Shown here in pieces: positions 53,396-63,864 of a stretch of 64,000 nt of DNA. Position numbers and translations under genes: made by a program. This DNA is from Limnephilus marmoratus. Taxonomy: Eukaryota > Arthropoda > Insecta > Trichoptera > Limnephilidae. The stretch is from contig OU862928.1 in the NCBI GenBank assembly GCA_917880885.1, forward strand, positions 42,148,962 through 42,212,961. The letters are read 5' to 3'. Position 1 is the first letter of the stretch, and each line of letters opens with the position of its first letter. Under the pieces are notes generated by a model. The model saw only the letters and a list, made by a program, of their open reading frames with translations, did not search any database and was not told the origin of the DNA.

Positions 53396-54260
53396 TCTAT
53401 ACGAGTATATTACATATTATGGCGTCATTGCGTGTTTCGGTTACCTTGCCACGGTTATTATGACTTTAAAAAATATGTTCATACAGACCAATAAACGCTT
53501 ATTCTGAAAATATAAGTTTTTTTATAATATTAAACGTAGTATTCGTAAAAAAATATTAAAAAGTGCATTTTTTAACGTCTCGTTAAAATGCACTGTAAAG
53601 TTGGTACGATTGAATGGTTAGTGCTGACGTCACGCGTCACCAGTCATTGTATCACATTGTATTGAAATCAATTGACATGTAGGTATGGCACAAGCCATCA
53701 GTATTAACAACATTTCATGTTATTCTTTATTTTGTACTGTTTATAGAGATTTAGTTGTAGTGTTTATTGAAACAATATTTAAGCCTAAATAATTCAGTAC
53801 GAAAATAGAGGTATCTCTATTAGTTTATCTCTATTATTTAAAATATTGAAAAACTACTGCACAAAAAAATAATGAATGAAAAAAGTAATGCTTCTTCTAG
53901 GGAGAATACTTCGAACAACGGATTTCAAAATGGCGGCAGTAAATCAGCTGATTGCCCAATCCCATACTAATTTTTCGGGAGTGATGACGTCACACGATTT
54001 ACCATATTTCCGGGGGGTCTCGAAAAATTAAAACTTTGACAATTATTTTAACTATTAAAACTAACTCTAAAAATAAAAACAAAAACGCAGTTATTTAAGT
54101 TAGAAGATCATTATTCATAAAAAAAATAAAAAATTGGACTGGAGTTCTCTATTGGAGCTTGAAAATGATACTAAAGAATTTTTTATATTTTTGTAAATGT
54201 TAATATAGTACGCTTAAAAAATACATTACTTTTGATGAGAGAATCAACTATTTTGTTTAA
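53396..54260. other. Unassigned sequence
   Basis: Contains two 'tgacgtcac'-type motifs (53629 and 53984) but no gene or recognised repeat. Confidence 0.35.
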
Positions 54261-54470
54261 TTGAAAACTTCTCTATGGCACCGTTGTGATTTGAAACTTG
54301 ATGAAACGAAAAAGAGACAAACATTTGATCGGATTTAGCCTGCGAGAGAATGACATAGTATAATCAGACTCCTCTTTGTGCAGTGCTTCGTAGCTTCCCC
54401 GGTCTTGTCTACTTTAGTTTTCTGAATGTTTCACTTTCACCACGTGTAAATTACACACTCTGTTTTTTTT
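54261..54470 (+). mobile_element. GAAACTTCT-family MITE, short copy
   Basis: ttgaaaacttctctatggca and ccgttgtgatttgaaac start; gtttcactttcaccacgtgt and aaattacacactctg end. The middle (gagacaaacatttgat..cctgcgagagaatgacatag) matches 63865-64000 rather than 8461-8725, so this is a subfamily. Confidence 0.6.
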
Positions 54471-54750
54471 CTTCTTTTACTAGGTTTCTGGAGAAGTGCT
54501 GGAGTTGGTCCCTTTTGTCTTCCGTGAAGAACCACAACCGCCCACGGGATAGCTGCATTGCACCTCCTGACATTGTACCACTATTTTACTGCCTATATAA
54601 AGAGTCGAGTAGGTAATTGCCGGGAGTGCTGCAGGAAAAGACTTCACAGGTCGGATTACAAAGCTTCCCTCTAGGGTCGTAAAAACGTACCTTTCGGTAT
54701 CACTTTTACTCTGTTTATAATGTAGGTAGCTAAAATATTAGCAACCTTAA

Positions 54751-55472
54751 GAGCCCGTTCACACTTCCGTCGTAAAAACGGAGAGGGGTTCCGTCGTCAC
54801 GACGGAAGCCCTAGCCGCTGTAGTGGCTCTATGGAGCTGTTCACACTTGTCGGATCCGGCGCGAAGACGGATCCGTTTTTTTTTCGCCGGAGAGTTCGCC
54901 TACGCAGAGCGTCCGTCGTGAAGCCGGAAGGGAACGCGCTGGCTCATACATTTCAATGGAGCTGTTCACACTACACGGCGGGACGACGGATCCGTTTTGA
55001 ACCCGCCACACCCCGCTTCACACTTCACCACCGCCCGCTCCCAGACGCAAGGCGGCAGGCAATTTGTGTTTTTATGGGGCGCGCGTTTGGCGTTTTGTAA
55101 TATTATTATATAATATATATGTTCGTTCCAGAATGCGATTTTTTCTATTTAATCTCAAGAAAATATTTAGTCATATCATTCATGTTTTTTAGTGATTTTA
55201 GTTATAATAATTGCTGAATGATTTTCGCGTACTTTCTCCTTTTCAAGTATGCAAACACAATATTCTCCCACGGTTTGAACAAATAAGGTCCGACCCCTGA
55301 AGTAATTTTATGGCTGGAATTATATCAATACATTCCCTTACCGAATTCGTAGAGTAGGGTCCGTTTTCAAGACGGATCCGTCTTGAAAACGGAAGTGTGA
55401 ACAGGGGCCTAGGGCTTCCGTCGTGACGACGGAACCCCTCTCCGTTTTTACGACGGAAGTGTGAACGGGCTC
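54751..55472. mobile_element. PIF/Harbinger-like MITE with 64-bp perfect ends
   Basis: TAA at 54748-54750 and 55473-55475 flank perfect 64-bp inverted repeats starting GAGCCCGTTCACACTTCCGT (54751-54814; 55409-55472). The 3-bp TWA duplication fits PIF/Harbinger. The repeat itself contains TTCCGTCGTcacGACGGAA, a hairpin within the arm. Interior motifs 'gttcacact' and 'gacggatccg' recur. No transposase. Confidence 0.8.
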
Positions 55473-55572
55473 TAAGTTTTCTTTTAACCTGCCTGTACCC
55501 AGATGGCATCTTAAGTTACCTTGTAAAATATGTAAAAATACGGAATTAAAAATCATTTAATAAAAGACATTT

Positions 55573-56205
55573 CGACCTCCGTGGTCGAAGGGAAGGGCCT
55601 TCGACTAGCGATCCGTAGGTCGCTGGTTCAAATCCCGGCGTGCGTAAATATATTTTATTTGATTGATTTGTGTTATTTCACGATAAAATCAATTAAATTA
55701 ATACAAGGTATATTTGCGGTACGTTCCATAGTGGAAGATGGTATGTCCCCGTCTCTCTGTATCGCCCCGGTGTAATACCACCATTAAAAATGAAAATTTT
55801 ACTTAGTAATAATAATAATAATAATAATATATCTTTATTGAATGAAATTTTGCAAGATAATAACTAAAAATATACCTACATATTCAGTATTAATGTTTAC
55901 AGTGGTTTATAAGTTCCGTAAGTACAAAATGTTAACAAGAGAAAATAATATTAATATGAACAGTAGGTACTTAAAGAATAGAAAATAGTTATGAATTTAG
56001 GTTTCTCATAATCCGCCTCACTAGGCTAGCCTGTGTCAATTTATAATTTATAATACATTATAATAGATGTTTGAAATGGCTTTAGCCGTGTTTGGTGAGA
56101 TGTGAATAGCTAGGTACTTCCCTACTATACTTTTCCCCATCTCCTTCCCCTTCTCATTATCAGCGTCATAACATACCTCAATTGGGGATGCGTCCGTCTC
56201 ACTGG
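55573..56205 (+). mobile_element. type-A tRNA-SINE split by a LINE tail
   Basis: Head and joint at 55573-55799 (B box GGTTCAAATCC; A box TGGTCGAAGGG). The body resumes at 56064 (tttgaaatggctttagccgt) and ends near 56205. The gap is filled by the next feature. Confidence 0.7.
55800..56063 (-). mobile_element. Short LINE 3' end inserted in the SINE
   Basis: On the minus strand it ends ttcattcaataaagatat then (TTA)n, an AATAAA plus microsatellite tail. It occupies exactly the gap in the surrounding SINE. No coding part. Confidence 0.55.
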
Positions 56206-56207
56206 AT

Positions 56208-57140
56208 GCATCGATCTTTTTAAGGAAAGGAAGGAGTGAACATGGGTCTTGAAGAGACCCATGTTGTAGGAGGGAGGAAACACAGAGGCCGGCAATTCGT
56301 TCCACAGCCGAACCGTTGAAGAACGAGTCATAGAAACGACCCATTCACAAATGTTGGGCGTGTTTGGCGTGTTTCCCGACTATGCACCGGTGCGAGGGGA
56401 TCAATGACGCTAGTTCCTTGGAGCATCTTCTATTGTAATACCGGTAGAACAAGGACAGCATTCCCACCTGACGCCTATGCTCTAAAGATTGCAGTCCATC
56501 TTTTTTTTTTTTTTTTTTTACAGTGAATACCGCACAAGAATCTCAACTGCTCCCGTCTGGAGCCAGTGAGACTATGGCATCCCCAATTGGGGTATGTTGT
56601 GAGGCTGAAGGTAGTGGGGAGGGGAAGGAGGTGGGGATGAGGAAGGTTGGGAAGTACCTGGCTATTCAGATCTGGTCAGTAAACACGGCTAAAGCCATTT
56701 TCAAGCAACGTTTCAATTCTGAATGGTGGTCTTACACCAGGGCGATACTAATAGTATCTTCCACTCTGGAACATGCCGCAAATATACTATATATTATTTT
56801 AAATGAATTAATTGTGAAATAACACAAATTAATCAAATAAAATTTATTTGCGCATGCCGGGTTCGAACCCGCGACCTCCGGAATGTGAGTCAAGAGTCTT
56901 AGCCACTGGACTATGGAGGTCGTTATTAGTTATTCGTTATTCGTTATCTGTTAAGATGGGAGAAACTATTAAACGGACCGCTCGTTTTTGCACAGAGTCA
57001 ATGGTTTTTTTTAGGTATTTTGGAGCTCCAGACCAGAGGTGGCTGCCAAATTCAACCCTGGGGCGCACTTGCGATTTGTACAGGGTTAGCAGTTGTGCAC
57101 TATTAAAGTATCTGCGGCCCTGTACAGTACGTTTGAACAT
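56208..57140 (-). mobile_element. CR1-like LINE fragment split by a SINE
   Basis: 56208-56500 corresponds to the C-terminal part (RLWNELPASVFPPSYNMGLF) and 56936-57140 to the thumb part (LLTLYKSQVRPRVEFGSHLW). Both align with the LINE at 20.64-21.69 kb and are contiguous once the SINE (56501-56922) is removed. Contains changes and gaps. Confidence 0.8.
56501..56922 (-). mobile_element. type-A tRNA-SINE inserted in the LINE fragment
   Basis: T-run at 56502-56519, full body, and tRNA-like head ending at 56922 (minus strand A box TAGTCCAGTGG, B box GGTTCGAACCC). Very close to the copy at 26198-26616, so both are probably recent. Followed by a tattagttattcgttattcg stretch before the LINE resumes. 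Confidence 0.85.
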
Positions 57141-57659
57141 TAATTAATACAATTATGTGCTAAATTAGTTTACCAAAAATTCGTCAACTTCTTTTCAAAA
57201 CGAAATGTTAAGGTATCTCAAACAAGACGGTAACGCTTGCGTGTCTTCATAGAATGGAGAGGAAATTTTCAAACTTGTATACAGGAAGGTTAAACAAAAT
57301 ACGTGTATGCAAATAACCTTTTTGCGCTTGCACCGCTTCCCCGAATCCCCTGCTTTATAATCCATAATCCGAGGCAGAGAGACAGGAGAACAACAAAGTG
57401 GTCGATAATAAAACCACCCACCGCCATACCACCACCCACTACCCCCCCCCCCCCCCTCCCCCACCCACTGGTGGTAAAGTTGCTACTTTATGCGAATTCT
57501 AGCGTCAAAAGATTATTATAATCCAATTTGATGGGATTTGCGTACAATTTATACTCGTATGAAGCGCTGATAAAAAAAATAAATATAAATAACTATATAT
57601 TATTACATACTATGAGGCCCGAGCTGGTAAGCTACGCGTAATAATATATTTTATTTTTT
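57141..57659. other. Unassigned sequence with C-rich patch
   Basis: A C-rich/CCA-rich patch lies at 57415-57475 including a ~16-C run. Otherwise nothing is recognised. Confidence 0.4.
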
Positions 57660-58450
57660 ATTTTTATTTGTTAGCGTTATAAACAGTCATTACAAGTTCA
57701 TATATAACAGTGTTATAAACAGTCATTACAAGTTCATATATGACAGTGTTAGAAATAGTCATATCATTGACCAATAAAATAACGACATAAAAATTTGAGA
57801 CCATAATAAAAAGAAAAAACAAACAAAACAATATGTGTATGTAATATAAACAGTTCTGAAAAAGTGCATCTACTCACTTAAATCTACAAAAAATGTATTT
57901 TCAAAGGTAATATATACTGTAACATTTTTGAAGAGGTTATTTAATGCAAACTGCTGAAATCAAAAAAGAAAATGTAATGAAAATGAAAAAAAATGAAAAT
58001 GAAAGATAAGGAATTAATGAAACATTAAGTTTTCCGTTGAATATTACTTTTTACGAATTTTATGAAGTTAGCAAGGTTCGTATTAAACATGTCAATGTCT
58101 GTGCATAATATGTCTGGAGATCGAGTGACTCTTATTGGACATCTGAAATTAATATTTTGTAATAGGTAAGGGCTATCAATAAAATTGTGGATTATCTTAT
58201 AAAGCATTACTAGGTCTCTGATATCTCTGCGTTGATCAAGGGTTTTGAGGTTCATAGAGACATAATTTACATAATTTCGCATGCGAAACGAAACATATTT
58301 CAAAAACTTTTTCTGGACTCTTTCTATATTTGATTTATATGTAGAATGATGAGGGTTCCATACTGTTGAAGCATACTCTAGGTGGCTCCTGACGTATGAT
58401 ATGTAGAGAATAAAATACATTGTCGTTTTCAATTCATTTGCATAAATCAT
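57660..58450 (-). mobile_element. Jockey-like LINE C-terminal relic and 3' UTR
   Basis: Minus-strand open frame 58450-58025 (141 residues): MYFILYISYVRSHLEYASTV, WNPHH, NIERVQKKFLKYVSFRMRNY and LVMLYKIIHNFID, the post-thumb region. The 3' UTR extends to an (AATAA)-type tail at 57660. It contains a 37-bp tandem duplication (57676-57748; ataaacagtcattacaagtt). Confidence 0.75.
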
Positions 58451-58496
58451 ACATCCTTCGTGGTCGAGGGATAAGTCCCTCTCATTTTAAGTAATA

Positions 58497-58545
58497 ACGC
58501 CTGAAACACTCATCTACATTGAAATAATCTCCCGAGAAAAGATAC
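58497..58545 (-). mobile_element. type-B tRNA-SINE tail fragment
   Basis: cgcctgaaacactcatctac and attgaaataatctcccgaga match the tail of the copies at 16, 30 and 42 kb. The tRNA part is absent. Confidence 0.6.
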
Positions 58546-58556
58546 TCGGTGTCCTT

Positions 58557-58895
58557 TCCCATTCGTTACCGTTCTTCTTCCGCCTCGCCTTCCCTTACCG
58601 TGTCTCCTTCCTTTCCTGCCTTTTCTTCCCCTCCCGCATTCCCCTTTCACCTTCCCCGCCTTCCGAATTCCTCTGACACCCTCCCCCTCTCTCTTTTTGT
58701 CCCTGCCGCCGAACCATATGAAATACATTCATTTTTCAACAACTCGTGCGCCATCTATTGCAAATTTTATAACGCCAGAGCTCACCAATATCTATATATA
58801 TATATCTATATATATATATCTATATATATATATAGAAACCTTCGCTTGCGTACGCACAACAACACACCAAAGTTTCATCGCAATCGGGTGAATAG
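58557..58895 (-). mobile_element. Helitron-like copy with TATATC microsatellite
   Basis: C/T-rich block (58570-58710) is the reverse of the G-rich Helitron interior. Then tgcgccatctattgcaaatt, ttataacgccagagctcacc, a (TATATATC)n run at 58793-58835 and caccaaagtttcatcgcaat. Confidence 0.6.
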
Positions 58896-58899
58896 TATG

Positions 58900-59585
58900 T
58901 TCTTCTTGATGAGCCCTGTCAGGTCCTCCCGACGTTGGCGATCACTATGGATAATGTCTTTCTGTCTTGTGCTGTCTGGAATAGCTCCTCCACACTTCTA
59001 ATGCCGGTCCTCTCTCCAGACCCTCGGCGACCCTATCTTGCCTTTCAATATTAATTGGAGCAAGTGATATTTCTCCCCTCGAAGTATGTGACCCAGATAT
59101 GAGATCTTCGTAACTTTTATCAATGTAAGCAGTTCTCTATCTGTTCTAGCCCACCTGAGAATTTCTGTGTTGGTGATCATGTCGGTCCTTGGGACCTTAA
59201 GCATTCTCCGGTAAAGCCTCTAACCTCTAATTTCGAAAGCCTCTAACCTGTTCATGGTATTTACTTTCAAGGTTCATGTCTCACATCCATACAGCAAGAC
59301 CGACCACACATAACATTTTAACATTATCTGTCTTAGTTTTAAATTGATATTATCATTGTAGAAGAGGGATTTCATTTTACTGAATGCAGTTCTTGCTGCT
59401 TCAATTCTGCACCTAACCTATACATCTGGGTTAAGAGTCTCCGTGAGAATACTGCCGAGATATCTAAATCTTTCCACCTTTTCGACATTGCAACCATTTA
59501 ACTGTATCACTGATCCAGAGTGATCTAGTCGTCCAAATGTCATCCATTTAGTTTTATTGACGTTGATTGTTAGGCCAAATAGTGA
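58900..59585 (-). pseudogene. RTE-like LINE reverse transcriptase C-terminal relic (third lineage)
   Basis: Minus-strand reading FGLTINVNKTKWMTFGRLDH, NVEKVERFRYLGSILTETLN, RIEAARTAFSKMKSLF, LLYGCET, LKVNTMNRLEAFEIRG, RRMLKVPRTDMITN and LLTLIKVTKISYLGHILRGE, then KYHLLQLILKGKIGSPR. Several stops. 'FRYLGS..', 'YGCE', 'RLEAFE', 'YLGHILRGEKY' and 'KGKI' are standard for RTE-type C termini. Distinct from the lineages at 18 and 28 kb. Confidence 0.75.
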
Positions 59586-59602
59586 ATAGCATAGGAAATA
59601 GT

Positions 59603-59715
59603 ATTTTTATAACGCCAGAGCTCACTATTATATACGAGTATTTTATAGAACCCACTGGCATGCGTACATCAAATCCCCAAAATTGCATCTCAATCGGATG
59701 AATGGTTTAGGTACC
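59603..59715 (-). mobile_element. Helitron-like fragment
   Basis: ataacgccagagctcactat and caaaattgcatctcaatcgg match the corresponding part of 58557-58895. Confidence 0.5.
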
Positions 59716-60336
59716 GCATAATTATAAAATTATAAAAAAATTATTAGTAATAAAATACGTCCAAAACTTTAAACTTTAATTTAGCGTGATATCTACTTAC
59801 GTTACATAGCTAACCGGAGTTTAAAAAATAAAAGTGTTAATAATAATTTTGTTTCACGTAATTAGTAATGAACAGATTTGCAAAGTAAATGAATTATTCG
59901 CTTAAATTTTATTTAATGTTACTAATAAATAATTCATTAGGTAGATACTTTATTTTGACACAGATATATTTATTGATACATAAATAGTTCAATATTAGCT
60001 TTTCGTTTGCCACGAATATTTGTATCGGATTATTTATCAAAGGACATTACAATGTGTGGCACATGTTGAGACGGTATGTTGCATTTTATTGCAACATCAT
60101 GTTGAAGCAGTGTAAAGGGAAGCGGGAATGCTCACTGATGCAAGAATATTATCGGGATATATTATTATTTGCAACATTTTTTGCATGAAAAATTTCGAAA
60201 TTATCAGCTGAATTCAGATTTAAAAGCTTTTTAATTAGAGGTATGTGATTTTATCCCCAATTTGTATCCGCTTTCGCTGGTGACCCGACAGTTAATCCGC
60301 CGACAGTTCGCCCCCGAAATGATATTTATTATAAAA
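59716..60336. other. Unassigned AT-rich sequence
   Basis: Nothing recognised. Confidence 0.4.
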
Positions 60337-60765
60337 CTAGCTGGTACCCGGCATGCGTTGCAATGCCATTTAATAAAGAGATTGTTTCTCCCTGCGTGTC
60401 CTTTCCCATTCGTCCCGTTCCCCTTTCCTCACCGCGACCCCTTCCCCTCTCGCGTTCCCACGTCGCCTTCCCTCTCCCCACTTCCCTCACCCACTTCCCC
60501 TAGTCCCGCGAACCCCCCTTCCGAGTTCCCCCCTCGCGCATTCCATTCATTCAGTCTCGGTACATTCAGTTTTCAAACAGCTCGCGTGCCATCTATTGGA
60601 ATTTTTTTATACAAATTTCATAATGCCAGAGCTTACCAGTAGTTTTATACAAACCTTGTCCTGACCATAACGAACACAACAAAAAAAGAATTATCCAATT
60701 TGGTGCAGTGGTTCTGAAGTTATGCGCGTACATACATTTCGGTGATTCATTTTTATTTATATAGA
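60337..60765 (-). mobile_element. Helitron-like non-autonomous element, near complete
   Basis: On the minus strand 5' TCTATATAAATAAAAATGAA (60765 downward) and 3' gcatgccgggtaccagCTAG|T (60340-60337). C/T-rich block on the plus strand 60415-60550. Inserted before a GATA microsatellite. Confidence 0.7.
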
Positions 60766-60771
60766 AGAATA

Positions 60772-60816
60772 GAAGATAGATAGATAGATAGATAGATAGA
60801 AGAGATAGATAGATTA
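60772..60816 (+). repeat. (GATA)n microsatellite
   Basis: agatagatagatagatagat and a shorter second run. Confidence 0.9.
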
Positions 60817-60899
60817 TATTTGTGTGCATTATTAAGGGCCCGCAACCCGGATTTGTACCGATTTATTACATATTTCCCTTAAACGCGGTAAGTTTTAAA

Positions 60900-61260
60900 G
60901 CTCTTAAAAATATATATGTTATTCTTGAAGATAATATCTAGACTTTACCCGCGCCGAAACGCTAATTATATAAAATTATAATTATAGAAAAAAATCGCAA
61001 AGTATGCTCCAAAAATTATTATTAACACGTTTGCTTCAGTTATTTTACAAGTTATATGTATGAAAAAATTAACAGTAAAATGCTGTTTAAGACAATGCCC
61101 GCAAGATTTTTGCTCTATTTTAAGCGAGTCGTGTTTTATTAAAAATTTTCGCAATTTTCGCATCGATTTTGTCGCTGTAAATGTTAGCGCTCTCCTCTAA
61201 CATTCGTAATTTTGTATCTCTCCATCTTCTTCTTTTTGGGCCCGGTTGCAGAGCCTTAAC
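60900..61260. repeat. Dispersed repeat Y, uninterrupted copy
   Basis: Contains aatcgcaaagtatgctccaa, attattttacaagttat, gcgagtcgtgttttatt, ttttcgcaattttcgc and gttagcgctctcctctaaca. The copy at 1.77-2.69 kb has a MITE where this one is continuous. Confidence 0.6.
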
Positions 61261-61315
61261 ACATTTCAAACGTAAAATCAATTTCAAAAATAACCTTTAT
61301 AATAAGTTGGTATGA

Positions 61316-61482
61316 ATATTTAACGAATTTATCAAACGGACCGCCCGTTCCTGCACAGAGGCGAGGTTTTAACTTTGAAGCTCCAGACCAGAGGTGGCTG
61401 CCAAATTCAACAGTGGGGCGCACTTGCAATGTGTACATCGAAGTATCTGCGGGCCCACAGTTTACTCTGCACAGTACGCCTA
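61316..61482 (-). mobile_element. CR1-like LINE fragment, internally deleted
   Basis: On the minus strand QVRPTVEFGSHLWSGA and, after a deletion, the AGTGGPFDKF equivalent. Matches the thumb region of the 20.6-kb LINE. Confidence 0.65.
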
Positions 61483-61532
61483 GTTTTAAAAAGAGAAGAT
61501 AAAAGATTAAAAAAAATCATTTCTTAAAAGTT

Positions 61533-61827
61533 ATTTTGAAATGAAACTTCTTTAGCCCCGTTGGTGATTTGAAATTCTGATAAAACGGAAGTGCGTCACT
61601 AAAATTTATTATTTGATGGTCCGCGGTTCTAATATAATGCGGTAAATTCATGACTACGCGCGAGCCTCCGATAGCACCGCGGTATAAATCACCTAACTCT
61701 CATTTTTATTTTTGTGAAATCAATATCCAATCATCAAACCACTTTAAAATAAACAGGCAAAAGAAAAGAAATAGCGAATTTCTAGTTTCACTTCTACTGC
61801 GTGTGAATTAAACACTCTGATTTTTTT
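61533..61827 (+). mobile_element. GAAACTTCT-family MITE
   Basis: gaaatgaaacttctttagcc start; gtttcacttctactgcgtgt and cactctgattttttt end. The interior is diverged from other copies. The end sequence was duplicated by the next insertion. Confidence 0.6.
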
Positions 61828-62026
61828 CGTTATTTGTTTTTGGGGTGTTATGCCGTGTTGCGCTACCTCCTTCTTTACCGGAGATGTGTGCATCTACCGG
61901 ATCTGGCGAATCTGCCCTGATGATGGACACTGCAACGCTGTCCGAAACGTTGGCTAAAGAAGGAGGTAACACCCCAAAAACAAATAACGAAAGTACTTTT
62001 GGCCGTGAAAATCTTAAAACGTATCT
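61828..62026 (+). mobile_element. 199-bp hairpin element with hammerhead-like core and 15-bp target duplication
   Basis: CACTCTGATTTTTTT occurs at 61813-61827 and again at 62027-62041, a perfect 15-bp duplication bounding exactly 199 bp. Arms CGTTATTTGTTTTTGGGGTG and TTACCTCCTTCTTTA are inverted on the right. Inside: CTGATGA (61918-61924), T, GGAC/GTCC, GAAA, ACGTTGGC. The preceding GCC could pair with GGC as stem I. The long variable duplication points to retrotransposition, perhaps by a Penelope-like enzyme. No coding capacity. Confidence 0.75.
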
Positions 62027-62041
62027 CACTCTGATTTTTTT

Positions 62042-62440
62042 TTAATCAGGTAGATTTTTGAAGACACGACGCGACGTGCCAAAATGAACGAAGTATCCGT
62101 TACTAAGAGGATTCGTTATTTTCGTTATACGAATCTTTTTCTGGTTTAATAATGTCAAATTGCTCGGAAACAATCATAAAATGAACGAGTTACAGGCTCG
62201 CCATATTTAATTCAGAAGTTATTAATAATGGCTTGAAAAACAAATAAATTGTATTACGAAATTCCTTGTGGAATATTTTACTCCATATATTGCCATGGAG
62301 ATGCATATTTTGAAACCACAAATTATTCAGTTATTTACGTAGTTAGGGCATAAATCCGATAATTCAACATGAATTGATTATAAATATTACTCGAATAATT
62401 TGTTCACCACGAATAAAATTATTGTTATGACTAAAAGTTT
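62042..62440. other. Unassigned AT-rich sequence
   Basis: Nothing recognised. Confidence 0.35.
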
Positions 62441-63864
62441 TTGAAGTGAAACTTTCATATCACGGCTGTGATTTGGATTTCGGATGAAACGGATATGACG
62501 ATTAGTGCACTTGCGACGCATCAACTTAGGGATGTCGAAAGTGAAAAAAAATATCGATATTTCGATATATCGATATTTATTAAAATATCAATATCGACGT
62601 CGATATATCGAGGAAAAAATATCGATATATCGGTCAAATTTTTAAAGATTTTGCGTTTTTAAAATAATACTGTATTCTGCTCAATATTATCAATGGTAAT
62701 TTTTATACACAATGTGTATTATTTAAATGTACAAATATCTCAATAAAAATGATGGTATTTTTAACAGTATTTATTTTTATTAGACAATAATTACAAAAAT
62801 ATAAAAAACTAAAAAGCTATCTTCTAACTAATATTAAACCTTTTTATTGTATCAGGCAAACCAGTATTTATCCTCAATCTTAAGTATTCCAGAAATCTTG
62901 GTATTTTGTTTTAAATTCACGAGATGTTTTTTTTTAAATATCCCAAATTTATCGCATTAGTAAATGAAAAAATAAATTTAAAATCTTTAATACACACCTA
63001 AAGGTATTGGATCCACGTTGAAAAAAGTTTGCCAGCAAGCGGTGTAAAAAGTTATCAGTCCCTAAATATTATATAAAAAACGTTGTACTTTCACACGAAC
63101 GTCCTGACTGCTCGGGAAGTCAATCTTTGGTGACGTGTTACGCAGCGACGAAACGTTTTGCTGAGTTCAGTAATAGGGGGAAAGATGCGCTGGTATGTGA
63201 TGTCAAGATATAGAAACAAAATTCAATGGTCCCTGCAATTTGAAATTTCGATTTGTTTTCGACGCTCTCATATTAGTAAAACTATTGTGCGGCGGCCTGA
63301 AGTGACGCGGGACTCGGTCGCTCCAAAGTGTGCGTGTGGGAGGCGCTATGGGAATGACTTAGTCGAAATGGCCGAAAATATCATACATTTCTATGCACTT
63401 ACCTACACATATGAGATAGTATTGTAAGCTATTAATAGTTAAAATTTCAACCGCTAGATGTCACGAACCCGATACAGTTACTTTTTCCGTTCGTTCCTAT
63501 ACGGTTTTGGATTCTAGTGACTTTCGTTACATAAATATACAAAAATATCGTTTTTGATACAATTTTCGATAGTGGATATTTAATATCGATATATCGATAT
63601 ATCGGATCAAAATATATCGGCTAAAAATATCGATATTTTAAATCAAAAATATCGATATATCGATATTTTTTCAACAAGCCTACATCAACTGCGCTCATCG
63701 GCCGCTTTGATAATGATGTCACTTTTAATTGGTTGAGTTATGAAACGAAAATTACGCGAGGTCTGCGCTCATTGGTCGCTTCGATTATGAACTCTGTTTT
63801 CTATATTGGTTGTGTTTAGTAAAGTTTCGCTTCTACCGCTTGTAAATTGCACTCGAATTTTTTT
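62441..63864 (+). mobile_element. GAAACTTCT-family MITE split by a hAT-like element
   Basis: Left part 62441-62526 and right part 63691-63864 join precisely at 'gcatcaact/gcgctcat', as in the uninterrupted copy at 8461-8725. The end gcactcgaattttttt is directly followed by another copy. Confidence 0.8.
62527..63682. mobile_element. hAT-like element with TATCGA subterminal arrays and 8-bp duplication
   Basis: CATCAACT at 62519-62526 and 63683-63690, a perfect 8-bp duplication; the uninterrupted site exists at 8.55 kb. Ends TAGGGATGTCGA and (inverse) TAGGCTTGTTGA. Both subterminal zones are arrays of ATATCGAT words (62549-62635; 63580-63666). Length 1156 bp. A short frame inside (63158-63427) is not a recognisable transposase. 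Confidence 0.85.
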
